Part shown: in pieces, positions 16,420 to 24,302 of the stretch
Layout of the letters: every line of letters begins with the position of its first letter
Position numbering within the stretch: position 1 is the first letter of the stretch
Assembly (NCBI GenBank): GCA_045595365.1
Contig: JAZOAI010000020.1
Coordinates: forward strand, 1-52,125
DNA from: SIG480 sp045595365
GTDB lineage: Bacteria > Bacillota > Clostridia > Oscillospirales > JAAYXM01
Direction: 5' to 3'
Length of the DNA stretch: 52,125 bases
Program-made: the position numbers and the translations under genes
Notes under the pieces: generated by a model
Told to the model about the DNA's origin: nothing
Databases searched by the model: none
Seen by the model: the letters and a program-made list of their open reading frames with translations, nothing else

Positions 16420-16884
16420 AGAAACAAATAAGAAAAAGTATAAAGATAAAAATATGAATGTAAAAATATGTCGGTAAATGTTGAAATGTTAACGACTTGT
16501 TAACACAAAATAAAAGGGCTTGAGTTCCGAAAAAACAGATGATTGTGCAAAATGGCTTTTAAATGAATGGAAAAAGTTATGTGCAGTTAAAATAAATTAA
16601 CATTTATCCCGCTTTTAATTATTTTTACCGAAATCTAAAAAAATGGTGATGATTTAAAAAAGTGAGGGTTCATATTACATGCACACTTGTTGTATAATAC
16701 ACTTGCAGGCAAAATAGCGGTTTTGGAGGTTTACGGGCCAAAGTTGCTTTTTGCAGATTTTCCCCACGGGGTTTTATGTTTATAATTGTATGCGGCAAAA
16801 CGCCGATATACATTATAATATAGTATGTCTTCCGGCGTTTGTCGGCTAAGTCATGCAAAAGAAAAAATCAAGGAGTTGAAAACT
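16420..16884 (+). promoter_or_regulatory. Control region before the sugar permeases
   Basis: This 465-base gene-free stretch contains TGTTAAC and TTGTTAACA around 16487-16505, the TATAAT element at 16693-16698 in the shared 13-mer TGTTGTATAATAC, a second TATAAT at 16814-16819, and an imperfect stem between GCGGCAAAACGCCG (16792-16805) and CCGGCGTTTGTCGG (16832-16845). The -35 boxes are poor, as expected for an activator-dependent promoter. No convincing small gene was found. Confidence 0.5.
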
Positions 16885-17847
16885 TTGAAGGCGACAAAAA
16901 ATGCTCCGGCAGAGGTTCTGCCGAATTCCCCCGCAAGCGCAAAACCCGAATGGCTTAAGAAGTTTAATGACGGAAAGTACTTGTTTCTTCTCGTTCTTCC
17001 GGCTGTTATCTGTCTTGCGCTTTTCCATTATTTCCCGATGTACGGTATCATCATCGCGTTTAAGGACTACAAACCTTTCTTAGGCTTTTTTGAAAGCGAA
17101 TGGGTCGGTTTTGATCACTTTGTAAGATTCTTTAATTACAAGTATTGCTTCCGACTTTTCAGGAACACGTTCCTCCTCTCTTTCTACAGCCTTATCTGGA
17201 ACTTCCCGATGCCGATCATTTTCGCTCTTATCCTTAACGAAACCCGCAACATGAAGTTTAAGAAGATTGTTCAGACTGTCAGCTATATGCCTCACTTCCT
17301 TTCAACGGTTGTTGTCTGCGGTCTTGTTACAATGCTTCTTTCTCCGACAGGCGGTCTTATTACAAAAGCTTTGCAGGCACTTGGGTTTGAGGCAACAAAC
17401 ATCCTTGCTGAAGCAAAATACTTCAGAACGATCTACGTCGTTTCAGGTATGTGGCAGGGACTAGGTTGGAGTGCTATCATCTATCTTGCTGCTCTTACAA
17501 ACGTTGACCCGCAGCTTTATGAGGCTGCTGTTGTTGACGGTGCAGGAAAGATGCGTTGCCTCTGGAGTATCACTCTCCCGAGTATTGCTCCGACAATCAT
17601 CACAATGCTCCTTCTCCGTATGGGAAGCTTGCTCAGCGTTGGCTTTGAAAAGGTATTCCTTCTTCAGACACCGTCGACTTATGAAACTTCTGACGTTATT
17701 TCTACATACGTTTATCAGGCAGGTCTTCAGTCAAACAGCTTCAGTTATGGTACTGCGGTAGGTCTGTTCAACTCGGTTATCAGCCTTGCTCTTGTCATAA
17801 TGGCAAACTACATTTCGAAGACTGTCGCTGAAACGAGTCTTTGGTAA
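16885..17847 (+). CDS. Sugar ABC transporter permease (LplB-like)
   Basis: A 320-residue inner-membrane permease of the CUT1 carbohydrate importer group. Seen: a basic N-terminus, six hydrophobic segments starting at LFLLVLPAVICLALFHYFP, the LplB-like GIIIAFKDYKPFLGF, and the ATPase-contacting EAA loop YEAAVVDGAGKMRCLWSITLPSI near 212-235. I place the start at TTG 16885, nine bases after AAGGAG; an ATG at 16825 has no ribosome binding site and lies in the promoter area. The second permease follows after 15 bases. No solute-binding lipoprotein or ATPase is encoded nearby. Confidence 0.87.
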   Translation: MKATKNAPAEVLPNSPASAKPEWLKKFNDGKYLFLLVLPAVICLALFHYFPMYGIIIAFKDYKPFLGFFESEWVGFDHFVRFFNYKYCFRLFRNTFLLSFYSLIWNFPMPIIFALILNETRNMKFKKIVQTVSYMPHFLSTVVVCGLVTMLLSPTGGLITKALQALGFEATNILAEAKYFRTIYVVSGMWQGLGWSAIIYLAALTNVDPQLYEAAVVDGAGKMRCLWSITLPSIAPTIITMLLLRMGSLLSVGFEKVFLLQTPSTYETSDVISTYVYQAGLQSNSFSYGTAVGLFNSVISLALVIMANYISKTVAETSLW

Positions 17848-17862
17848 GGAGGAGAAAAGAAA

Positions 17863-18744
17863 ATGGTTGAGAAAAAATATACTATAGGTTGGCTCCTCAG
17901 AAACATTTTTCTTTGGGCAGTTCTGCTTGTAACGCTTTTCCCGTTCATACATATGCTCGCAATTTCCTTTTCAGATGTTTGGGATGTTGTTCGAGGTCAG
18001 GTTACTTTCTTCCCGATGGTTGGTGGTAAGCTCGGTGCTACCCTCGCTGTTTACAAGTTTGTTCTTAAAGATCCGGTTATTTTCGTTGCATATAAGAACA
18101 CAATAATCTACACTGTTCTCGGAACGGTTATTGCTCTTTTTGTTCTTTCAACGGGCGCGTATGCTCTCAGCAAGCCAAAGCGCCTTCCGGGCGGAAGCTT
18201 CCTGAACATCCTCGTTCTTATCACGATGTTCTTCGGCGGCGGTATGATTCCTGCCTTCCTCTGCCTTAAGTGGCTTGGCATGATTGACACTATCTGGGCT
18301 CTTGTCCTCCCCAGTGCGTTTGGTGCTTACAACTGTATCATTATGAGAACGTTTTTCACGGGCTTCCCGAAGGAGATTGAAGAGTCAGGTCGTCTTGACG
18401 GTCTTAACGATATAGGTATCCTCTGGTACCTCGTTCTTCCGACCTCAACGGCTGTTCTTGCAACAATCGGTCTCTTCGTTGCTGTTGGTCAGTGGAACTC
18501 CTTTATGTCTCCGCTTCTTTACCTCAACGATGAAAGCAAGTATCCTCTCCAGATTATCCTCCGTCAGATAGTTCTTCAGAGCGTTATGGATGAATTTGAG
18601 GGTGCAGCTCGTGATACAACGTTTGCTGAAGACTCAGTTAAGTATGCTACAATCGTTGTTGCTGTTGCTCCGATCATCGCAGTATACCCCTTCTTGCAGA
18701 AATACTTCGTTAAGGGCGTTATGATTGGTTCTGTTAAGGGCTAA
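17863..18744 (+). CDS. Sugar ABC transporter permease (YtcP-like)
   Basis: A 293-residue CUT1 permease partner. Seen: the N-terminal hydrophobic segment with TLFPFIHMLAISFS, six membrane segments, FFGGGMIPAFLCLKWLGMIDT, the EAA loop EIEESGRLDGLNDIGILWYLVLP near 171-193, and the C-terminal FLQKYFVKGVMIGSVKG, which is the usual end of this family. It pairs with the preceding permease to form the membrane channel of an oligosaccharide or complex-sugar importer. AAGGAGG precedes the ATG. The transcript ends at the strong terminator right after, so the usual third gene (binding lipoprotein) is missing here. Confidence 0.9.
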   Translation: MVEKKYTIGWLLRNIFLWAVLLVTLFPFIHMLAISFSDVWDVVRGQVTFFPMVGGKLGATLAVYKFVLKDPVIFVAYKNTIIYTVLGTVIALFVLSTGAYALSKPKRLPGGSFLNILVLITMFFGGGMIPAFLCLKWLGMIDTIWALVLPSAFGAYNCIIMRTFFTGFPKEIEESGRLDGLNDIGILWYLVLPTSTAVLATIGLFVAVGQWNSFMSPLLYLNDESKYPLQIILRQIVLQSVMDEFEGAARDTTFAEDSVKYATIVVAVAPIIAVYPFLQKYFVKGVMIGSVKG

Positions 18745-18771
18745 AATTCAAAGTTCAACTCAATATTTATC

Positions 18772-18808
18772 CTTCCTGAGTGCCTCTCCGGCACTCAGGA
18801 AGTTTTTT
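18772..18808 (+). terminator. Rho-independent terminator
   Basis: CTTCCTGAGTGCC (18772-18784) pairs perfectly with GGCACTCAGGAAG (18790-18802) and is followed by six T. It ends the permease operon. Confidence 0.93.
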
Positions 18809-18827
18809 ATATTCCGGAATATAATGC

Positions 18828-18856
18828 TTGTCTCTGAAGATAAAAAATGGTATAAT
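18828..18856 (+). promoter_or_regulatory. Promoter of the small RNA
   Basis: TTGTCT (18828-18833), 17-bp spacer ending in TGG, TATAAT (18851-18856). The -10 region ATGGTATAATAACCT is repeated exactly at 18992-19006. Confidence 0.75.
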
Positions 18857-18861
18857 AACCT

Positions 18862-18973
18862 CACGGTGTAAGCCGAAGCCTTGCAAATGCAAGCCATCGG
18901 ACACCTGAGAGAACATTTTATCACAATTAGCAACGGCTATGCAGCCGTTGAGGTGCTTCGCACCTTCTTTTTT
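18862..18973 (+). ncRNA. Probable small RNA, about 110 nt, class not recognised
   Basis: It has its own promoter (18828-18856) and an intrinsic terminator. Predicted structure by eye: GGTGT (18865-18869) with ACACC (18901-18905) and CCGA (18873-18876) with TCGG (18897-18900) form one helix with a three-base bulge; a symmetric 3x3 internal loop leads to hairpin CTTGCA-AA-TGCAAG (18880-18893). An unpaired segment follows, then an 8-bp hairpin CAACGGCT-ATGC-AGCCGTTG (18931-18950), then the terminator AGGTGC-TTC-GCACCT (18951-18965) and TCTTTTTT. No open reading frame with a ribosome binding site is present. The terminator runs into the -35 box of the next promoter. It does not match riboswitch classes I can recall. 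Confidence 0.6.
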
Positions 18974-19001
18974 GACAAAGTCAAAATAATTATGGTATAA
19001 T
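18972..19001 (+). promoter_or_regulatory. Promoter of the FemAB-like gene pair
   Basis: TTGACA (18972-18977), 18-bp spacer ending in TGG, TATAAT (18996-19001). It starts inside the T-run of the small RNA terminator. Confidence 0.75.
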
Positions 19002-19055
19002 AACCTTGTATAAATTAAAAAGCTTACACTATTACATTTGTTTTGAGGCATAGTT

Positions 19056-20102
19056 ATGGTAAAACGCGTTACGAAAAATGATTTTGAAAAATATAATACA
19101 TTTCTTCAGAAGAATGAAAACGGGCATTTTATGCAATCGCTCTCGTGGAGAGCTTTTAAAAAAGCTCAGAAAAGCTTCGCTATAATGTACGAGGATGACT
19201 CGGGCGAGGTTTTGGGAGTTATGCTTTTGCTTCTCCATAAGGTAAGGAGAACGAATAAGACCTTCCTTTACTCTCCGCGCGGGCCCGTTTGTTCAAGAAG
19301 CGATACGAAGGTCCTCTCAGCACTTCTCGATGAAGCAGAAAGAATAGCAAAAGAAGAAGGCGCGTATAAGCTGACGCTTGACCCGGATATTACTGCCGAA
19401 GATCGTGTCTGGCTTGACTTTTTTGTTCGCAAGGGCGCGGTTATTGGCGAAAATGTGAAAGACAACGGAATTCTTCAGCCTTTCTCCGTATATAGGATTA
19501 ATGTTGATAAAACAGATGAAGAGCTGCTTTCTTCTTTCCATTCCAAAGCTCGGTACAGCGTTCGCGTTTCTGTGAAAAGCGATGCCGTTTGCAGAATGGG
19601 AAATAGGGAGGACATCCCAACGTTTTGCAGGTTGCTTGCCGAGACCGCCTCGCGTGACGGTTTTACAGCGCGCGGAGAGGATTATTTCTTCGATATGTAT
19701 GACTCGCTTGGAGAAGATATGTTCAAGCTCTTTGTGGTAGAATGCAACGGGCGCGCGATAGCAGGCTCTGTTCTTGTTGCCTGTGCGGGGAAAACCTGGC
19801 ATATGTATGCGGGCAGCAGTGAGGAGTATCGGGAAACTCTTCCGAACTTCCTTATGCAGTGGGAGATGATGCGCTGGTCAAGAGATAACGGTTATATGCT
19901 GTATGATATGCGTGGCATAGCAGGCGAGGGAGATAAGCTTACTCCGATTGAGGGGCTTGTCCGGTTTAAAAAACGCTTTGGGGGAGACCTCGTTTCCTTT
20001 GTCGGCAGAATAGATATTATATATAATAAAAAGACAGATGCGCACATAAAGCTTCTTATGAGGCTTTTTGAAGTGGCGCGAAAGATTTTGGGAAGGAAAT
20101 AA
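19056..20102 (+). CDS. FemAB family peptidyltransferase, first copy
   Basis: A 348-residue cytoplasmic enzyme of the FemX/FemA/FemB (peptidoglycan bridge formation) family, which adds amino acids from aminoacyl-tRNA to the lysine of lipid II. Seen: the N-terminal NGHFMQSLSWRAFKK near 25-39, YSPRGPV near 70-76, the second GNAT-like half with FHSKARYSVRVSVK near 162-175 and ETASRDGF near 197-204, and the C-terminal YDMRGIAGEGDKLTPIEGLVRFKKRFGG. The amino acid transferred cannot be told. A paralogue follows after five bases; two copies suggest a two-step bridge. Confidence 0.87.
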   Translation: MVKRVTKNDFEKYNTFLQKNENGHFMQSLSWRAFKKAQKSFAIMYEDDSGEVLGVMLLLLHKVRRTNKTFLYSPRGPVCSRSDTKVLSALLDEAERIAKEEGAYKLTLDPDITAEDRVWLDFFVRKGAVIGENVKDNGILQPFSVYRINVDKTDEELLSSFHSKARYSVRVSVKSDAVCRMGNREDIPTFCRLLAETASRDGFTARGEDYFFDMYDSLGEDMFKLFVVECNGRAIAGSVLVACAGKTWHMYAGSSEEYRETLPNFLMQWEMMRWSRDNGYMLYDMRGIAGEGDKLTPIEGLVRFKKRFGGDLVSFVGRIDIIYNKKTDAHIKLLMRLFEVARKILGRK

Positions 20103-20107
20103 ACGAT

Positions 20108-21175
20108 ATGATACGATACGTAACGGATGAAGCCAGCGCAAGGATATATGAAAAATTTGTTGAATCTCATCCGAAAGGACATTTTGTAAAATCGCTTAAG
20201 TGGGCGGCTTTCAAGAAACCGTGGAAATGTGATGCTTTTATGTCCTGCGATGATGACGGAACCGTTCGCGGCAGTATGCTCATTATGACAAGCCGCGTTC
20301 CGAAAACAAAATTCACTCATATGTACTGCCCGCGCGGGCCCGTTACGAGCGACGGGGACACCGCAACTCTTCTCGAGCTTCTGGCGGAAAGTCGCAAGCT
20401 CGGAGAGAAGTATAACGCATATGAGCTGTCAATCGACCCTGATATTACGGAGGAGGACCCATATCTTTCCGAACTCTGCTCTGCAGGCTTTGAGGTGAAC
20501 AATACAAAGCACCGGCCGGAATATCTGCAGGCGCGTTATGTCTTCCGTCTTCCGATAAAAGGGAGAAACGAAGAAGAAATCTTCGCGGCATTTCATTCAA
20601 AAACGAGGTATAATGTCCGTCTCTCCGTTAAAAAGGGAGTAACCGCGCGAATCGGAACAAAAGAGGACCTACCCGCATTTGTGGAGATTATGAAGGAAAC
20701 CGCCGCGCGCGACGGGTTTATTGCGAGAAGCCTCAAGTATTTTGAAGAGATGTACGATGCCCTTGCACCGCATAATTTAAGACTTTACCTTATGGAATAT
20801 GAAGGGCAGGTCATCTCAGGTGCAATAGCAATTTTATACGGCGACAAGGTCTGGTATCTTTACGGCGCGAGCAGCAACCGCGAGCGCAACCGTATGCCGA
20901 ACTATATGATGCAGTGGGAAATGATAAAATGGACAATCGAAAACGGTTGCAACATATATGATTTCCGCGGCATAACGGGAGATATGGAGAAAACAACGCT
21001 AGACGGGCTTATCCGTTTCAAGGCGGGCTTTGCGGGGGAACGCTGTGATTTTGTCGGAAAGCTCGATATGCTTTTTAAACCGAAAACAGCAAAGGTCATA
21101 GAAAGTGCGCAGTCAAACTATCGCGCAATTGTGAGAAAAATAGGAATTTTAAAAGAAAAGCTTCTGAAAAAGTAG
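20108..21175 (+). CDS. FemAB family peptidyltransferase, second copy
   Basis: A 355-residue paralogue of the preceding gene with the same landmarks: SHPKGHFVKSLKWAAFKKP near 18-36, YCPRGPVTS near 73-81, FHSKTRYNVRLSVKKG near 160-175, ETAARDGF near 197-204, and YDFRGITGDMEKTTLDGLIRFKAGF near 304-328. Divergence between the copies is large enough to suggest different acceptors (first and second bridge residue). AAGGAAAT precedes the ATG. Both genes probably share the promoter at 18972-19001. Confidence 0.87.
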   Translation: MIRYVTDEASARIYEKFVESHPKGHFVKSLKWAAFKKPWKCDAFMSCDDDGTVRGSMLIMTSRVPKTKFTHMYCPRGPVTSDGDTATLLELLAESRKLGEKYNAYELSIDPDITEEDPYLSELCSAGFEVNNTKHRPEYLQARYVFRLPIKGRNEEEIFAAFHSKTRYNVRLSVKKGVTARIGTKEDLPAFVEIMKETAARDGFIARSLKYFEEMYDALAPHNLRLYLMEYEGQVISGAIAILYGDKVWYLYGASSNRERNRMPNYMMQWEMIKWTIENGCNIYDFRGITGDMEKTTLDGLIRFKAGFAGERCDFVGKLDMLFKPKTAKVIESAQSNYRAIVRKIGILKEKLLKK

Positions 21176-21216
21176 AAAAAAGACCGGGCTTAGAGATGAG
21201 TGTCCGAAAAACAATT

Positions 21217-21250
21217 AAAGCCACGGTAATGTTTGCTACCGCGGCTTTTG
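21217..21250 (+). terminator. Probable terminator after the FemAB pair
   Basis: AAAGCCACGGTA (21217-21228) and TACCGCGGCTTT (21237-21248) pair with one A/C mismatch, followed by TGTTGTATTT. The T-run is weak. Confidence 0.55.
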
Positions 21251-21317
21251 TTGTATTTCAGAACAGTATATCCCTTATACAGAAGGAGTAAAAATATTAG
21301 GAGAGGAGTAAGTCGAT

Positions 21318-22928
21318 ATGAAATTAACATTCATAGGCGCGGCGCATGAGGTTACAGGCTCATGTACATTACTTGAAGCTTGCGGTAAACACATACTTAT
21401 TGATTGTGGTATGGAACAGGGTGGAGATACATATGAAAATTGCGAATTGCCGGTAGCTCCGTCAGAGATAGATGCAATCTGCCTTACTCACGCACATATA
21501 GACCATTCAGGAATGATTCCGGCAATGGTTGCAAATGGATATTCAGGACCTGTGTATTGCACAGAGGCAACACATAGGCTATGCAATATAATGCTGCAGG
21601 ACTCTGCTCACATTCAGGAGCAGGAAGCCGAGTGGCAGAACAGGAAGGCAGAGCGTTCGGGATATGAACAGTATGTGCCTGTATATACTGTGGCGGATGC
21701 ATTGGAATCCCTGAAATTGTTCGAGGGGTTTGGATACAATAAACCGATTGAAATTTTTGAAGGCATAACAATAAATTTCTGTGATGCAGGTCATCTGCTC
21801 GGTTCATCGAGTATCCATATTGCAATAAATGAGAATGGCGAAGAAAGAACCGTTTTATTCTCAGGAGATTTAGGAAACATAGACAGACCGCTTATTAGAA
21901 ATCCGCAAAATCCACCTTATGCAGATTATGTGGTTATAGAATCAACCTATGGCGACAGAATGCACGGAGAGCGACCTGACTATATTGCACAGCTCACGAA
22001 GATAATGCAGGAAACCTTTTCAAAAGGCGGAAACCTTGTTATTCCTTCCTTTGCGATAGGAAGAACGCAGGAACTGCTGTATCTGTTCAGAACGATTAAA
22101 GAACAGGGACTTGTAAAAGGTCATGAAAACTTTCTGGTATATGTCGATTCGCCGCTTGCAGTGGAAGCAACGAAGATATATCAGGATAATCTGATGGGAT
22201 ATTATGACGAAGAAACCCTTGCACTTGTAAAGCAAGGAATCAATCCCATATCGTTCCCCGGATTAAGACTGAGTGTTACAACCGAAGAGTCCAGAGCCAT
22301 TAACTTTGATTTGATTCCCAAGGTTATCATATCAGCATCCGGTATGTGCGAAGCAGGCCGTATAAGACATCATCTGAAGCATAACCTGTGGAGAGAGAAC
22401 AGCACAATACTTTTTGTAGGTTATCAGGCAGAAGGAACCCTTGGAAGAAAACTGATAAACGGAGCAAAGCATGTTTCCTTGTTCAGTGAGGATATTCAGG
22501 TTAATGCAAGAATTGAGTCAATAGTAGGTATCAGTGGTCACGCTGACAGAGATATGCTTCTTGGATGGCTCGGAAGTATGGAAAAGCCTCCGGAGAAGGT
22601 CTTTGTAAACCACGGTGATGACCTGGTATGCGATGCTTTTTCACAAACGATATATAACAAACTTAAATTCAAAGCAACAGCACCCTTTAGCGGTGATGAA
22701 TATGACCTCGCAACAGGTGAATGTGTTGCAAGAGGGAGAATTGTGAAGCTTACCAAGGTGTCAGAAGGAAGACGGAGAGCCAATCTCGTATTTGACAGAC
22801 TTATGGCAGCTTGCAAAAGACTTAAAACAGTTGCGGAACTCAGCCGTAATTTGACAAATAAAGAGCTGGCGAAATTTACAGACCAGATAAACGACTTGTG
22901 CGATAAATACGCACGAAAATCAAAATAA
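21318..22928 (+). CDS. Beta-CASP metallo-beta-lactamase fold RNA hydrolase
   Basis: A 536-residue protein of the CPSF73/YSH1-like beta-CASP family, processing RNA with two zinc ions. Seen: FIGAAHEVTGSCTLLE at the N-terminus, the zinc motif HAHIDHSG near 57-64, CDAGHLLGSS near 155-164, FSGDLGN near 181-187, the beta-CASP part with PSFAIGRTQELLYLF near 243-257, VIISASGMCEAGRIRHHL near 339-356 and SGHADRDMLLGW near 402-413. An added C-terminal segment of about 70 residues follows. Codon use (AGA arginine, ATA isoleucine) and base composition look more AT-rich than the FemAB genes, hinting at transfer. AGGAGAGGAG precedes the ATG; the LOG-family gene follows after 24 bases. Confidence 0.88.
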   Translation: MKLTFIGAAHEVTGSCTLLEACGKHILIDCGMEQGGDTYENCELPVAPSEIDAICLTHAHIDHSGMIPAMVANGYSGPVYCTEATHRLCNIMLQDSAHIQEQEAEWQNRKAERSGYEQYVPVYTVADALESLKLFEGFGYNKPIEIFEGITINFCDAGHLLGSSSIHIAINENGEERTVLFSGDLGNIDRPLIRNPQNPPYADYVVIESTYGDRMHGERPDYIAQLTKIMQETFSKGGNLVIPSFAIGRTQELLYLFRTIKEQGLVKGHENFLVYVDSPLAVEATKIYQDNLMGYYDEETLALVKQGINPISFPGLRLSVTTEESRAINFDLIPKVIISASGMCEAGRIRHHLKHNLWRENSTILFVGYQAEGTLGRKLINGAKHVSLFSEDIQVNARIESIVGISGHADRDMLLGWLGSMEKPPEKVFVNHGDDLVCDAFSQTIYNKLKFKATAPFSGDEYDLATGECVARGRIVKLTKVSEGRRRANLVFDRLMAACKRLKTVAELSRNLTNKELAKFTDQINDLCDKYARKSK

Positions 22929-22952
22929 AGACATAGGCAGGAGGTAATAGAT

Positions 22953-23543
22953 ATGTCAAAGAGATATTTTGCATGTGTATATGGTGGAGCAAACGAACGA
23001 ATAGACAGCCATCACAAAGAAAATGTAGAGAAATTAGGAAAGCTTATAGCGGAAAATGGTTTTTCTCTTGTTTACGGAGCAGGGGCAACAGGCTGTATGG
23101 GTGCTGTTGCAAGAGGAGTTAAACAAAACGGCGGTTTTGTAATGGGCATATCGCCTGACTTTATCAGCCAATTTGAAGATATATTCGATTGTGACAATAA
23201 TGTTATGGTGGATACAATGGCAGAAAGAAAAACTCTTATGGAAAAACACGCTGACATTTTCTTCGTTGCTCCCGGCGGAATAGGAACAATGGATGAGTTT
23301 TTTCAGGTGCTGACCTTGAAATACTTAAAAAGAATTGATGTTCCGATAGTTGTATTAAACCTCAACGGATTTTATGACACCTTAATTGCTTTGATCGAGG
23401 ATCTGGTAAAACAAGGGGCAGTAACGGAAAAGATACATAAGTTGTATGATGTAATAACGGAAGTAAACGAAGATACAATAGTTCCGATATTTAAAAATGT
23501 TGTCGGACAAAAGAGCGATATCGCTGAAAAGATTAGCGTCTAA
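22953..23543 (+). CDS. LOG-family (TIGR00730) nucleotide phosphoribohydrolase
   Basis: A 196-residue Rossmann-like protein of the LONELY GUY family, which in several organisms removes the ribose 5-phosphate from nucleoside monophosphates (cytokinin-type adenine derivatives or AMP). Seen: LVYGAGATGCMGAVARG near 37-53, and the signature PGGIGTMDEFFQVLT near 109-123 (PGGxGTxxE) preceded by MAERKTLM near 90-97. The strong site GGAGGTAAT precedes the ATG. It forms an operon with the upstream RNA hydrolase and shares its AT-rich style. Natural substrate in this bacterium unknown. Confidence 0.88.
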   Translation: MSKRYFACVYGGANERIDSHHKENVEKLGKLIAENGFSLVYGAGATGCMGAVARGVKQNGGFVMGISPDFISQFEDIFDCDNNVMVDTMAERKTLMEKHADIFFVAPGGIGTMDEFFQVLTLKYLKRIDVPIVVLNLNGFYDTLIALIEDLVKQGAVTEKIHKLYDVITEVNEDTIVPIFKNVVGQKSDIAEKISV

Positions 23544-23574
23544 ATTGCGACATCCTTTATACAGGTTTGATGTG

Positions 23575-23660
23575 CAAGGGATAAAAAGCCTTCTCCTTAA
23601 GGGGAGTTGAGCCGCCCTTGTCCGATGGAGGCTTGGGCGCTACCATATTGATAAAAAAGA
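23575..23660. repeat. Degenerate palindromic repeat remnant
   Basis: AAGCCTTCTCCTTAAGGGGAG and GCCGCCCTTG with CTTGGGCGC look like worn arms of a palindromic interspersed repeat related in style to the one at 130-265. No coding capacity. Confidence 0.4.
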
Positions 23661-23661
23661 A

Positions 23662-23695
23662 AACCCGACCTATGATCGTGACCATAGGTCGGGTT
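23662..23695. terminator. Bidirectional terminator between convergent genes
   Basis: AACCCGACCTATG (23662-23674) pairs perfectly with CATAGGTCGGGTT (23683-23695). Six T lie shortly after on the plus strand and an A-rich run before it supplies a T-run for minus-strand transcripts, so it can serve both the LOG gene and the YfcE-like gene. Confidence 0.88.
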
Positions 23696-23744
23696 GACTG
23701 TTTTTTAAACTGTCGGTCAAAACACCGGTCTTTTTTGCTTTGTA

Positions 23745-24290
23745 TCAAAGAGCGTGTTTCATATATACGTTGCCGTCTAAATCCTTCCAGAGAAGCTCGT
23801 TCTCAGTGAGTGTCATATAGCTATTCGGAGAACTCTCCTTCGGGATTGAAACGGAACCCGGGTTGCAGTAGAGAAATCCGTCTCCGAACTCCTCGCATTT
23901 CGGAATGTGAGTGTGCCCGTGGAGAAGAATATCTCCGGTGTTAAGCTCCGGAGGGTTCTGGGTGTTGAATTTGTGGCCGTGTGTGATGAAAACGGTTCGC
24001 TTTCCGAGCGGGAGAAGAGCATAATCCGCCATAATCGGAAAGTCTAAAACCATCTGGTCAACTTCTGCATCGCAGTTTCCGCGAACACAGAGAATTTCAT
24101 TCTTGAGGTTATTGAGCATCTCTATAACTTCTTTCGGGGAGTATTCACCCGGCAGATTATTTCTCGGGCCGTGGTAGAGAATATCACCGAGAAGAAGGAG
24201 TTTATCAGCCTTTTCATTTTCATAGGCGGAAAGAAGCTTGCGGCAAAACTCTGCCGAGCCGTGAATATCTGAGGCAACAAGTATTTTCAT
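23745..24290 (-). CDS. YfcE/MJ0936-type metallophosphodiesterase
   Basis: A 181-residue calcineurin-like phosphoesterase. Seen: ASDIHGS at 6-12, LLLGDILYHGPRN near 31-43, VRGNCDAEVD near 69-78, FITHGHKF near 100-107 and HGHTHIP near 124-130, which supply the two-metal site. Members hydrolyse phosphodiesters in vitro; the cellular substrate is generally unknown. AAAGGAGA precedes the ATG. It lies 12 bases after endonuclease IV on the same strand, so the two are probably cotranscribed. Confidence 0.9.
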   Translation of the reverse strand: MKILVASDIHGSAEFCRKLLSAYENEKADKLLLLGDILYHGPRNNLPGEYSPKEVIEMLNNLKNEILCVRGNCDAEVDQMVLDFPIMADYALLPLGKRTVFITHGHKFNTQNPPELNTGDILLHGHTHIPKCEEFGDGFLYCNPGSVSIPKESSPNSYMTLTENELLWKDLDGNVYMKHAL

Positions 24291-24302
24291 TTTAAGTCTC
24301 CT

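Noticed and set aside
16487..16505. Second Rex site before the sugar permeases (TTGTTAAC region)
   Set aside because: The half-sites are not arranged as TTGTTAAN4TTAACAA; only a partial match.
18862..18973. Known riboswitch or tRNA at the small RNA locus
   Set aside because: No match by eye to purine, c-di-GMP, SAM, TPP, fluoride, preQ1 or T-box cores, and no cloverleaf.
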